From positions 1-7,362 of the forward strand of contig JAICHT010000175.1 of NCBI GenBank assembly GCA_025924755.1: 7,362 nt of DNA. Direction: 5' to 3'. This DNA is from Chitinophagaceae bacterium. GTDB taxonomy: Bacteria; Bacteroidota; Bacteroidia; Chitinophagales; Chitinophagaceae. Positions within the stretch are counted from its first letter, which is position 1. Each line of letters begins with the position of its first letter. Shown in pieces: positions 1-6,595 of the stretch. A program made the translations under genes and the position numbers. A model generated the notes under the pieces. That model searched no databases. It saw nothing but the letters and a program-made list of their open reading frames with translations, and had not been told where the DNA came from.

Positions 1-81
1 GCCATAAGTATCGGTATTATTAACGTTGCAGCGGCTGATATTGTGCTTAACATTTTCTATATTACTTTTATGCAGGAGTAA
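1..81 (+). CDS. Possible C-terminal end of an upstream gene (partial)
   Basis: The first reading frame is open from the window edge to a TAA at 79-81 and encodes 26 residues, ending FYITFMQE. The peptide is hydrophobic (runs of Ile, Val, Ala, Leu), as expected for the last membrane helix of an integral membrane protein. The stop codon lies inside the second arm of an inverted repeat with a downstream T-tract, which would suit a gene end. Against this, 27 open codons can occur by chance in AT-rich DNA, and the opposite strand also has a short hydrophobic open frame beginning with ATG at 53 and running off the edge. I do not recognise a family and assign no function. Confidence 0.35.
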   Translation, partial: AISIGIINVAAADIVLNIFYITFMQE

Positions 82-97
82 TATAGAATTTTTCTTT
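55..97 (+). terminator. Perfect 12-bp inverted repeat with T-tract: candidate terminator or operator
   Basis: TTCTATATTACT at 55-66 is the exact reverse complement of AGTAATATAGAA at 77-88, with a 10-base spacer. It is followed at 89-97 by TTTTTCTTT. On the plus strand this is a terminator-like hairpin, but the stem has only two G-C pairs, so it would be weak. It could instead be a dyad binding site for a dimeric regulator, which would fit if the real gene were the minus-strand frame starting at 53. Confidence 0.4.
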
Positions 98-223
98 GGG
101 TTAATTAAATATATTATTACCAAATTTTATATTGTAGTGGATAACAGAAAATAATTGCCAAGCTGCACACAGGCATTTATTAACCGCTGGTATCTATTCG
201 AATTCGCGTAACTAACCATACAT

Positions 224-3067
224 ATGAAGTTTTGGGTATGCTTGCTTTTATTAATTTTTTGCAAAGGTCATAGCTATGCGCAACCGGCTTTCCAGGAGAT
301 TAAAGGCTTATCTACAAAAGAAGTTTACGATCTATTAGTGGATAAGAGAGGCTACTTATGGGTAGGGCATGAGTTGGGCATCAGCCGGTACAACGGGTCC
401 GGCTTTACGCATTTTTCCAATCCGCAGCAAGCTTCTCTGAGTATGACAGACCTCCTGGAAGACAAACAGGGCAGAATATGGTGCCACAACTTCAGCGGTC
501 AGATTTTCTACATTCAGCACGAACAAATGTATTGGTTAAAGGAATATGATTATACCAAAGAACAGCAATTTCCGCGGATGGCCTTATGTGGAGACGAACT
601 GGTGATTACCAGTTCGCAAGGATTATTTATATGCAATACGGCCACCATGCAGTGCAAATACATCAATGTTGCCGAAGGCATGGTTGGCGGCATCAGATCT
701 ATAAGTGTGATTGGTAATAAAGTGATTGCTTATAATGATTTTAAATGGTATTGTTATGAAGCTAAACTTGGTTTGCACCTGATAAACGAAGAGTGGAAAC
801 AAGAAAGGCTTTATAGCAACTCCTATACCCTGCAGCCTTATTCATTTAACGATACCATATTTTTAACAGCCAATCCACTTGGTATTTTGTATAAGTATAT
901 ATATGCAGGAAACCGGATGATATTAGTAAACACAAAATTACTGCATGGTTTTATTAATGCAGTAACAGTAGACAATCATAAAGCTTGGGTACATACCAAA
1001 ACAAAAAGTATTATGCTTGATGCCGAGTCGGAAGTTGATAATAACAATCTCACGGATGTTGTTACTGATCACCAAGGCAATAGCTGGTTTAGTAGTTTAA
1101 AGTTAGGGTTACTGGTAAGGTATAATCCTCCTCCATGGCACTATATTGAGATGCAAGATGTTGGTAAAAATGATTTTGTAAGATGCCTTAATACAGATAA
1201 TGGACTCTTATTAGGGACACAGAATGGCAAATTACTTTTTGAGGATAAAAAAACAAAAAAAATAATATGGGAAACACAATTAGAAGAAGGATCAGGAGCA
1301 ATTGAATTTATTAAGCCCTATAAGCCCAACCACTACCTTGTAAGTACATCTTCTAACGTAAAATTGGTTAACACATCATTAAAAACCGTAAAGCCTATCC
1401 CTCCATTTGTAAATATAATCGATGCTGATTTTAATAGATCTGCAATGTATTTGGCATCACCGGTAGGCTTATTTACTTTAAGACCTATAGATACAACCGT
1501 AGATAAATGGCAGTGGTATTCAACCCTTCATCATCAATTTCCTTCATTGAGTTTATATAACAAAGATGGGGAGTTTCAACTTTCTCTTCGTCAACGTTGC
1601 AAGTCTGTTCGCTATGAAATTGCTTCTAATACTTTAGCTGTAGCATTCAAAGATGGACTCTATGAAATTAATAAAAAAGGGATGTACCCGATCTTATACC
1701 AAAACAAACAAGTATATGCTACCTCTTTAGAATATATTGGCAACAGATTAATTATTGGTACCACTAACAATGGCTTATTAATAAAGAATGGAAAAGCCAT
1801 TAAAACTATTAGCACAAATGAAGGCTTGGCGTCAAATCATATTTTAAAAGTCAAAGTGCTTGGTAGTCACTTATGGGTCTTTGAAAGCAATGGCATACAA
1901 TTAATCGATCTAAATAAAGACGCAGTAGTTGACTATATTTTACTTCCTACTATTGCAGGATCCACTGCATATGACATAGTCGAAATTAATAGTGAAGCCT
2001 ATCTAACCACAGTTGATGGCATTGTAAAAATTCCGATTATCAAAAATTTTATTAAAACCAATTTTAAGAGCTTCTTAAACTATGCTTTAATAAACATTAC
2101 GGATACTGCTTTCAATTCAGATATTAGTTTACCATATAATAAAAACGATATTGAATTTAATGTGTCTATCCCGTGGTATAATCCCAACCAGTCAGTTTTA
2201 TTCAAATATCGGTTATCCAACGGTACTCAAATTAGGGAATGGCTTACCACAGATGGCCCCCAAAGTTCCGTACGGTTTTTATCGCTCATGCCCGGCAATT
2301 ATATTTTTGAATGTTATGCACTTGTAAATGGCGTTCAGGAAAAAGAAGGCATTAAATTTACTTTTATCATTCAAAAGCCCTGGTGGCTGCAATGGTGGTT
2401 TTTTACGATTCTAATATGTTTGGTACTCCTTTTATCTTATCTGTTTAATTACTTCAGGTTAAAGCAACTATTAAAAATTGAAACCATCCGGCGTACTATT
2501 TCAAGCGATTTGCATGATGATATTGGCGCTACCTTAAGCAGCGTTAATATTTATGCGGAGCTTGCCAAAAAAGGAACAGATGGCAAAGAGTATATTAATT
2601 TGATACAAGAAAACACAAGAGATATCATTACCAAACTGGATGATCTGGTCTGGAGCATCAACCCGAAAAATGATACGTTTGAACAATTGATAAACCGGAT
2701 GAAACTTTTTGCAGAACCGCTATTAGCAGGCGCAAATATTCATTCCACATTTAAGTGTGATACTGATTTATATAAATTAAAACTTACCATCGATAAAAAA
2801 AGAAATCTCTATTTAATTTTTAAAGAACTTATTAATAACGTAGTAAAACATTCTAAAAGCAACAACTGCCTGATAACGGTTTTACAAACAGGTTCCCACA
2901 TTTTTTTAGAGGTCAAAGATGACGGCGTGGGCCTGGATGCTGCAATAAAAAAACATGACAGAAACGGACTGAAAAATATTTTTGAACGGTCAAAACAAAT
3001 GAACTCAAAAATAAAAATTAATTCAACCGAAGAAGGCACAGGCATCGGTATTACCATTCCCATATAA
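224..3067 (+). CDS. Propeller-type (Reg_prop/Y_Y_Y) membrane sensor histidine kinase
   Basis: This is the sensor kinase of a two-component system. Residues 1-20 form a signal peptide (hydrophobic core LLLLIF, likely cleavage after SYA or SYAQ). Residues ~25-620 show Reg_prop-type beta-propeller repeats, clearest at ~34-57 (DLLVDKRGYLWVG), ~73-90 (DLLEDKQGRIW) and ~276-292 (DVVTDHQGNSW), with more degenerate ones at ~505-560. A Y_Y_Y domain spans ~635-716, followed by a WW-rich boundary and one membrane helix (~722-745). The cytoplasmic part is a HisKA_3-like dimerisation domain with phospho-acceptor H764 in DLHDDIG, then an HATPase_c domain with N-box N871/N872, G1 box D899-D-G-V-G903 and a C-terminal GTGIGI motif at 938-943. 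There is no fused receiver or AraC domain, so it is a classical kinase and not a hybrid. The partner regulator follows after 58 bases with no terminator between. No Shine-Dalgarno sequence or clear promoter precedes the ATG. The ligand is unknown. Confidence 0.93.
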   Translation: MKFWVCLLLLIFCKGHSYAQPAFQEIKGLSTKEVYDLLVDKRGYLWVGHELGISRYNGSGFTHFSNPQQASLSMTDLLEDKQGRIWCHNFSGQIFYIQHEQMYWLKEYDYTKEQQFPRMALCGDELVITSSQGLFICNTATMQCKYINVAEGMVGGIRSISVIGNKVIAYNDFKWYCYEAKLGLHLINEEWKQERLYSNSYTLQPYSFNDTIFLTANPLGILYKYIYAGNRMILVNTKLLHGFINAVTVDNHKAWVHTKTKSIMLDAESEVDNNNLTDVVTDHQGNSWFSSLKLGLLVRYNPPPWHYIEMQDVGKNDFVRCLNTDNGLLLGTQNGKLLFEDKKTKKIIWETQLEEGSGAIEFIKPYKPNHYLVSTSSNVKLVNTSLKTVKPIPPFVNIIDADFNRSAMYLASPVGLFTLRPIDTTVDKWQWYSTLHHQFPSLSLYNKDGEFQLSLRQRCKSVRYEIASNTLAVAFKDGLYEINKKGMYPILYQNKQVYATSLEYIGNRLIIGTTNNGLLIKNGKAIKTISTNEGLASNHILKVKVLGSHLWVFESNGIQLIDLNKDAVVDYILLPTIAGSTAYDIVEINSEAYLTTVDGIVKIPIIKNFIKTNFKSFLNYALINITDTAFNSDISLPYNKNDIEFNVSIPWYNPNQSVLFKYRLSNGTQIREWLTTDGPQSSVRFLSLMPGNYIFECYALVNGVQEKEGIKFTFIIQKPWWLQWWFFTILICLVLLLSYLFNYFRLKQLLKIETIRRTISSDLHDDIGATLSSVNIYAELAKKGTDGKEYINLIQENTRDIITKLDDLVWSINPKNDTFEQLINRMKLFAEPLLAGANIHSTFKCDTDLYKLKLTIDKKRNLYLIFKELINNVVKHSKSNNCLITVLQTGSHIFLEVKDDGVGLDAAIKKHDRNGLKNIFERSKQMNSKIKINSTEEGTGIGITIPI

Positions 3068-3125
3068 ATAACATAAATATGCTATTGACTAAAGAAGTTA
3101 AGCTACTATCTTTAATGCTACTCTC

Positions 3126-3749
3126 ATGATACGCTTAGCCATTTTTGAAGACAATATTGCATACCGCAAAGCCCTGCAGACCTTTATTGGTACGGCTGAA
3201 AATATTTCCTTAGTACATGTAGGCGAAAACCTTAGCAACCTTACAAAAATTATTGCAACCGTTAAGCCGGATGTAGTTATAATGGATATTGATTTACCTA
3301 AAACATCTGGTATTGAAGGCGTTAAAATCATAAAGCAAGTGGCGCCGGATATCAATATTTTTATGCTGACAGTTTTTGAAGATGATGATAAAATATTTCA
3401 ATCCATCAAAGCCGGTGCTTTGGGCTACCTTTTAAAAAAAGATTCTCCTGATAAAATTATTGATGCCATACATGCCATATATAAAGGTGAAAGCGTCATG
3501 AATGGGCAGATAGCCCGTAAAATTCTGGATTACTTTTCCTCAGGCAAACAAAAGAATATAGATGTTGAAGAATATAATTTAACCAAGCGGGAAAAAGAGA
3601 TATTGCTGCTGCTGATTGACGGACTATCTTATAAGCAAATTGCCGGTAAGTGCTTTATATCCATAGATACTTTGTTTTCGCACATCCGTAAAATTTATAC
3701 CAAGCTTAATATACATTCAAGGGCGGAGATATCAGCAAGGTTCCGATGA
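3126..3749 (+). CDS. Response regulator, NarL/LuxR type (receiver + HTH)
   Basis: This is a 207-residue DNA-binding response regulator, normal length for the NarL/FixJ class. The receiver occupies ~1-120, with the acidic pair E8/D9, phospho-acceptor D54 in VVIMDIDLP, switch T82, and Y101 with K104 in GYLLKK. A linker (~121-150) leads to a LuxR-type helix-turn-helix at ~151-207, starting LTKREKEILLLL and including GLSYKQIA and the recognition region SIDTLFSHIRKIYTKL. The recognition helix carries TLFSH where many relatives have TVKTH or TVKSH, so its DNA preference may be distinct. It lies 58 bases after the propeller kinase on the same strand, and HisKA_3 kinases usually pair with this regulator class, so cognate phosphotransfer is a strong inference. 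The ATG start gives the standard receiver N-terminus (MIRLAIFEDN). Target genes cannot be read from the window. Confidence 0.95.
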   Translation: MIRLAIFEDNIAYRKALQTFIGTAENISLVHVGENLSNLTKIIATVKPDVVIMDIDLPKTSGIEGVKIIKQVAPDINIFMLTVFEDDDKIFQSIKAGALGYLLKKDSPDKIIDAIHAIYKGESVMNGQIARKILDYFSSGKQKNIDVEEYNLTKREKEILLLLIDGLSYKQIAGKCFISIDTLFSHIRKIYTKLNIHSRAEISARFR

Positions 3750-3758
3750 CTCATTGCC

Positions 3759-3792
3759 AAAAATAAAGCCCTAAGTGTATAACTTAAGGCTT
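3759..3792 (-). terminator. Intrinsic terminator after tRNA-Leu(UAA), perhaps shared with the response regulator
   Basis: Read on the minus strand, an 11-bp stem (AAGCCTTAAGT with ACTTAGGGCTT, one T-G wobble, five-base loop) is followed by TATTTTT. It lies just beyond the 3' end of tRNA-Leu(UAA). On the plus strand the same stem has one C-A mismatch and only a poor T-tract, so it is at best a weak terminator for the convergent response-regulator gene ending at 3749. Confidence 0.8.
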
Positions 3793-3799
3793 ATTGCAG

Positions 3800-3885
3800 T
3801 GCCCCGGAACGGACTTGAACCGTTACGACCGTTGCGGGTCACAGGATTTTAAGTCCTGCGTGTCTACCAATTTCACCACCAGGGC
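3800..3885 (-). tRNA. tRNA-Leu, anticodon UAA
   Basis: The minus strand folds as a class II tRNA of 86 bases: acceptor stem GCCCTGG (3879-3885) with CCGGGGC (3801-3807), a D-arm containing AAATTGGTAGAC, anticodon stem CAGGA/TCCTG with loop CTTAAAA, a long variable arm (GACCCGCAACGGTC), and a T-arm with TTCAAGT. The anticodon TAA is at 3849-3851, so it reads UUA and probably UUG. Discriminator A is at 3800 and no CCA is encoded. It lies 36 bases downstream of tRNA-Gly(GCC), with a terminator-like hairpin between them, and has no obvious promoter of its own. Confidence 0.97.
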
Positions 3886-3888
3886 TCC

Positions 3889-3916
3889 AAAAAAATTCCA
3901 TCCGCAAAGGATGGAA
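3889..3916 (-). terminator. Terminator-like hairpin between tRNA-Gly and tRNA-Leu
   Basis: On the minus strand TTCCATCC pairs perfectly with GGATGGAA around a five-base loop (TTTGC), and a run of seven T follows directly (3889-3895). This is the form of a rho-independent terminator. It sits only five bases after the discriminator base of tRNA-Gly and a few bases before the 5' end of tRNA-Leu(UAA). It may cause partial termination or act as a processing hairpin in a dicistronic precursor. Confidence 0.65.
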
Positions 3917-3921
3917 CGCTG

Positions 3922-3994
<73 letters not shown>

Positions 3995-4016
3995 ATATAA
4001 AGAACGTTTGGGGCTG

Positions 4017-4048
4017 CAAAAATAAGGGTTGCCAATTTCCTAAACAAA
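4017..4048 (-). promoter_or_regulatory. Promoter for tRNA-Gly(GCC)
   Basis: On the minus strand TTTG (4045-4048) is followed after 20 bases by TATTTTTG (4017-4024), an exact match to the Bacteroidota -33 TTTG / -7 TAnnTTTG consensus with suitable spacing. Transcription would begin about 4010, some 15 bases before the mature tRNA 5' end. The assignment rests on the motif and position only. Confidence 0.65.
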
Positions 4049-4060
4049 AAACTATAAAAT

Positions 4061-4279
4061 TTATTTGTATTTAGGCGTATATAAAGTGCTTTCCGGCACA
4101 TTCACATCCGGCTTGCCTTTGTAGTGATAACTATACAGCGCAATACAGGCACCCACTAAAAAAAGCGCCGCACAAGCTAATTGCAAATAAAAAAGAAATG
4201 CAGAAGAAGACACCCAGTCGTGGGTAAAATCTTTGTCCTGAACTTTCTGCAACTCTTCATGGTATTCCTGCTGATCCAT
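4061..4279 (-). CDS. Small single-helix membrane protein of unknown function
   Basis: I do not recognise this 72-residue protein. It begins MDQQEYHEELQKVQDKD, an acidic, probably helical segment, followed by one strongly hydrophobic stretch (about residues 27-48, core AFLFYLQLACAALFLVGACI) and a short basic or polar tail ending LYTPKYK. This is the layout of a one-pass inner-membrane protein. I chose the ATG at 4279. An in-frame TTG nine bases upstream would add only MFY and is less likely. A consensus promoter sits 18 bases upstream, which gives a very short leader. The gene follows the glycosyltransferase on the same strand after about 60 bases but probably has its own promoter. It may be a small accessory membrane protein, but nothing in the sequence ties it to a process. 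Confidence 0.75.
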   Translation of the reverse strand: MDQQEYHEELQKVQDKDFTHDWVSSSAFLFYLQLACAALFLVGACIALYSYHYKGKPDVNVPESTLYTPKYK

Positions 4280-4296
4280 ATAAAACAATTGTAGTG

Positions 4297-4329
4297 CAAA
4301 AATAATGGTACTAAAGCCATATTAACAAA
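4297..4329 (-). promoter_or_regulatory. Promoter for the small membrane protein
   Basis: On the minus strand TTTG (4326-4329) and TATTTTTG (4297-4304) are separated by 21 bases, matching the Bacteroidota TTTG / TAnnTTTG consensus. The start codon lies 18 bases beyond the -7 box, so the 5' leader would be about ten bases. The promoter fills the gap between the glycosyltransferase stop codon and this gene. Confidence 0.6.
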
Positions 4330-4339
4330 CAATAGTTAA

Positions 4340-5368
4340 CTAAAATACTTTTATTAACTGGCTAAAATATCTTTTATGTTTTATAAAATGCTGCCACGCA
4401 ATATTGCCTTTGTAGGTGCATCTTAAAGCATGGGTTGGGCGTGGCTTTAGCGTTGCAGAATTTCTTTTAAAAAAAAGCCAGTATAAAAATGCAATATGCG
4501 CTTCTATAATAGCTATAAAATAGCCCCCATCGCCCGATATCAAACCTTTTAATGCAGACACATTATCCAGGAAAATCCGGAAAGGAATCTTCCACCATTT
4601 TTCGCTCCAGGGCAGGTTTTTAAAAAGCATGATCTGGTTATTGCGAAAGTTGAGATAGGTTTTTTTTGAATTGCCCCTGGGCAATGTGCCGCCCCCCACA
4701 TGAAATACTACCGATTGCGGACAGCAAAAAACTTTTTTGCCAGCAAGTTGCAGCCGCCAGCACAGGTCTATTTCTTCCTGGTGCGCAAAAAAGTATTCAT
4801 CAAACCCGCGGAGTTGGTGAAAGGCAGCGCTTTTAATAAACAAGGCAGCGCCGCTGGCCCAAAATACTTCTTCCGTAGTATTATACTGTCCCCTATCTTC
4901 TTCACAAATATCAAACACACGGCCGCGGGCAAACGGGTATCCATAACTATCCAGCCAGCCGCCTGCAGCGCCGGCATATTCAAAAAAAGCTTTGTTTTTA
5001 TATCCTAAAACTTTTGGCTGGCAGGCCGCATTGGCCGCATCTTTTTCCAGTAATTCGATAATGGGCATAATCCAGCCGGGTGTCACCTCCACATCCGAGT
5101 TTAAAAGAATATAGTAATCTGCAGTTACATTTTTTAGTGCGATATTATAGCCTTTGGCAAAACCATGATTTTCGGGCAGTTGAATAAGTTCTATATTGGG
5201 AAAGTTTGCTTTTAAAAAAGAAACAGAATCATCGGTAGAGGCGTTATCAGCAACTATTACCTGCAAGCTGGGATAGGCAGATAGCAAAACAGATGGAAGA
5301 AATTGCTGAAGATAATGCCTGCCGTTCCAGTTTAAAATAACAATGGCTACCGATGGTAATGAACTCAA
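4340..5368 (-). CDS. Family 2 glycosyltransferase (rhamnosyltransferase-like)
   Basis: This 342-residue protein is a GT-A fold, inverting GT2 enzyme that would transfer a sugar from a nucleotide-sugar to a surface-glycan acceptor on the cytoplasmic face of the membrane. Visible motifs are the nucleotide-binding strand VAIVILNWNG (7-16), VADNASTDDS (39-48), the NHGFAKGYN segment (67-75), the metal-binding NSD (90-92) in place of DXD, the ASGAALFIK acceptor-side motif (171-179), and the HQEEIDLCWRL catalytic-base region (E198/E199, D201). These match the WcaE/RfbF-like, 'NWNG'-type rhamnosyltransferase group, but the sugar cannot be assigned. A hydrophobic segment near 280-302 and a basic C-terminus suggest membrane association. 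No ATG fits the N-terminus. TTG at 5368 is the only conventional start between an upstream in-frame stop and the NWNG strand. The gene is divergent from the orphan kinase and is not part of a visible polysaccharide cluster. Confidence 0.93.
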   Translation of the reverse strand: MSSLPSVAIVILNWNGRHYLQQFLPSVLLSAYPSLQVIVADNASTDDSVSFLKANFPNIELIQLPENHGFAKGYNIALKNVTADYYILLNSDVEVTPGWIMPIIELLEKDAANAACQPKVLGYKNKAFFEYAGAAGGWLDSYGYPFARGRVFDICEEDRGQYNTTEEVFWASGAALFIKSAAFHQLRGFDEYFFAHQEEIDLCWRLQLAGKKVFCCPQSVVFHVGGGTLPRGNSKKTYLNFRNNQIMLFKNLPWSEKWWKIPFRIFLDNVSALKGLISGDGGYFIAIIEAHIAFLYWLFFKRNSATLKPRPTHALRCTYKGNIAWQHFIKHKRYFSQLIKVF

Positions 5369-5384
5369 AACTAAAATAATTATT

Positions 5385-5416
5385 TTTCAAAAATAAGCGA
5401 ACCCGTTTTATACTTG
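5385..5416 (+). promoter_or_regulatory. Candidate promoter for the orphan histidine kinase
   Basis: TATACTTG (5409-5416) matches TAnnTTTG at all but one fixed position and also resembles a classical -10 box. TTTC (5385-5388) sits 20 bases upstream as a degenerate -33 element. The start codon is 13 bases past the -7 box. It overlaps the opposing glycosyltransferase promoter. Confidence 0.4.
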
Positions 5417-5421
5417 CTAAA
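5388..5421 (-). promoter_or_regulatory. Candidate promoter for the glycosyltransferase
   Basis: On the minus strand TATTTTTG (5388-5395) is an exact TAnnTTTG match, with TTTA (5418-5421) as a degenerate -33 box 22 bases upstream. The TTG start codon lies 19 bases beyond the -7 box, the same geometry as for the small membrane protein gene. This supports the TTG start. Confidence 0.5.
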
Positions 5422-5429
5422 TTCGGGGC

Positions 5430-6578
5430 ATGTTTCGTCAAATACTTACGTGGCGCACCTTGCTGGCGGTAATTGCCATTTTTATTGTAAGTGGCACTAT
5501 CTTTTACTCATCGTACCTCGCACAAAAAATAGAACGCGAAGAAAAGCAAAAAGTGCGGGAATGGGTAGAAGCCAATAAGTTCTTACTAAAACCTACTAAT
5601 ACCGATCCCAGTTTATCTTTTCTAATTATACAGGATAATGATGATATTCCCATTATTGTAACAAATGAAAAAGACGAAATCATTGATAATAAAAACTTAG
5701 ATTCTTTAAAAATTATCTCAGATAAGGCTTATTTAAAAAAAACCCTCAGAAATTTAAAATCAGAAAACGAGCCTATCGTGTGGACCGACCCGCTGGACTC
5801 TGTAAAAGTAAACCGGTACTATTATGGGCACAGCCGTTTATTAACCGAGGTGCGGTATTATCCGCTGGTGCAGCTTTTCATTGTTGGCCTGTTTATCATC
5901 GTCACCTTAACGGCGCTGCGCAGTAGCTACCGATCCACACAAAACCAGGTATGGGCAGGCATGGCCAAAGAAACTGCGCACCAATTAGGCACACCCGTAT
6001 CCTCGCTGGAAGGCTGGGTAGAAATATTAAAAGAAAGCCATGCCAATGAAACTTTTGTTCCGGAACTGGAAAAGGATGTAACCCGCCTGCGGCTGGTATC
6101 GGACCGGTTTGGCAAAATAGGAAGCACTCCGCAACTGGAAGAAAAGAACGTAATTGAGCAAATACAACAGGTAGTAGAATATGTTCGGAAAAGAGCTTCG
6201 GGTAAGGTGATTTTTAAAGTGAATACCCACGATCTTACTTACCTGCCTGCAAAAATTTCCGGACCCTTGTTCGATTGGGTGATTGAAAACCTTTTAAAAA
6301 ATGCTTTAGATGCTATGGAAGGCAAAGGCACCATATCGGTTGATATTGCAGATAATGCAAAAGCAATAATGATAGATGTAACCGATACCGGACGCGGCAT
6401 TAGCAAGCAAAATATCAGCAAGGTATTCCGGCCTGGCTTTACCACTAAAAAACGCGGATGGGGTTTAGGCCTTTCTCTTTCTAAACGTATTATTGAGCAA
6501 TACCATCAGGGAAGTTTATTTGTAAAACATTCCGAGATTGGCAAAGGCACAACATTTAGAATTGTTTTAGAAAAATAG
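5430..6578 (+). CDS. Orphan membrane sensor histidine kinase
   Basis: This 382-residue kinase starts with a membrane helix (~9-30), has a short extracytoplasmic domain of about 100 residues (~31-138) with no family I recognise, and a second helix (~140-160). The HisKA domain follows directly with no HAMP or PAS domain. The phospho-acceptor is H184 in AKETAHQLGTPVSSL, a box typical of a Bacteroidota kinase group. The HATPase_c domain has N-box N287-LLK-N291, G1 box D319-TGRG, an F-box-like FRPGFTTKK, and G2 GWGLGLSL (343-350), so all catalytic elements are present. No response regulator is adjacent. The gene is divergent from the GT2 glycosyltransferase with overlapping promoter boxes, and tRNA-Leu(GAG) begins 17 bases after its stop. 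It probably phosphorylates a regulator encoded elsewhere. The signal is unknown. Confidence 0.93.
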   Translation: MFRQILTWRTLLAVIAIFIVSGTIFYSSYLAQKIEREEKQKVREWVEANKFLLKPTNTDPSLSFLIIQDNDDIPIIVTNEKDEIIDNKNLDSLKIISDKAYLKKTLRNLKSENEPIVWTDPLDSVKVNRYYYGHSRLLTEVRYYPLVQLFIVGLFIIVTLTALRSSYRSTQNQVWAGMAKETAHQLGTPVSSLEGWVEILKESHANETFVPELEKDVTRLRLVSDRFGKIGSTPQLEEKNVIEQIQQVVEYVRKRASGKVIFKVNTHDLTYLPAKISGPLFDWVIENLLKNALDAMEGKGTISVDIADNAKAIMIDVTDTGRGISKQNISKVFRPGFTTKKRGWGLGLSLSKRIIEQYHQGSLFVKHSEIGKGTTFRIVLEK

Positions 6579-6587
6579 ATACTTTTG
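6555..6587 (+). promoter_or_regulatory. Promoter for tRNA-Leu(GAG) inside the kinase 3' end
   Basis: TACTTTTG (6580-6587) is an exact TAnnTTTG box ending eight bases before the mature tRNA. TTTA (6555-6558), 21 bases upstream, is a degenerate -33 box lying within the last codons of the kinase. It would let the tRNA be made independently of the kinase transcript. Confidence 0.55.
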
Positions 6588-6595
6588 CAAACCTT

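Noticed and set aside
1..53. Minus-strand open frame starting at ATG 53 (begins MLSTISAAATL) and running off the window
   Set aside because: Only 17 codons are visible, and the plus-strand frame across the same bases is equally hydrophobic and ends at a hairpin with a T-tract. It cannot be decided without upstream sequence.
2809..3355. Minus-strand ORFs of 84-85 codons opposite the first kinase and its regulator
   Set aside because: They are antisense to the HATPase_c and receiver motifs and have no start signals or protein-like features.
4700..5008. A 102-codon plus-strand ORF opposite the glycosyltransferase
   Set aside because: It lies wholly antisense to the conserved GT2 catalytic region, has no recognisable domain, and is a frame shadow.
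5927..6445. Three minus-strand ORFs of 66-68 codons opposite the orphan kinase
   Set aside because: They overlap the H-box and ATPase motifs of a clearly real gene, so they are shadows.
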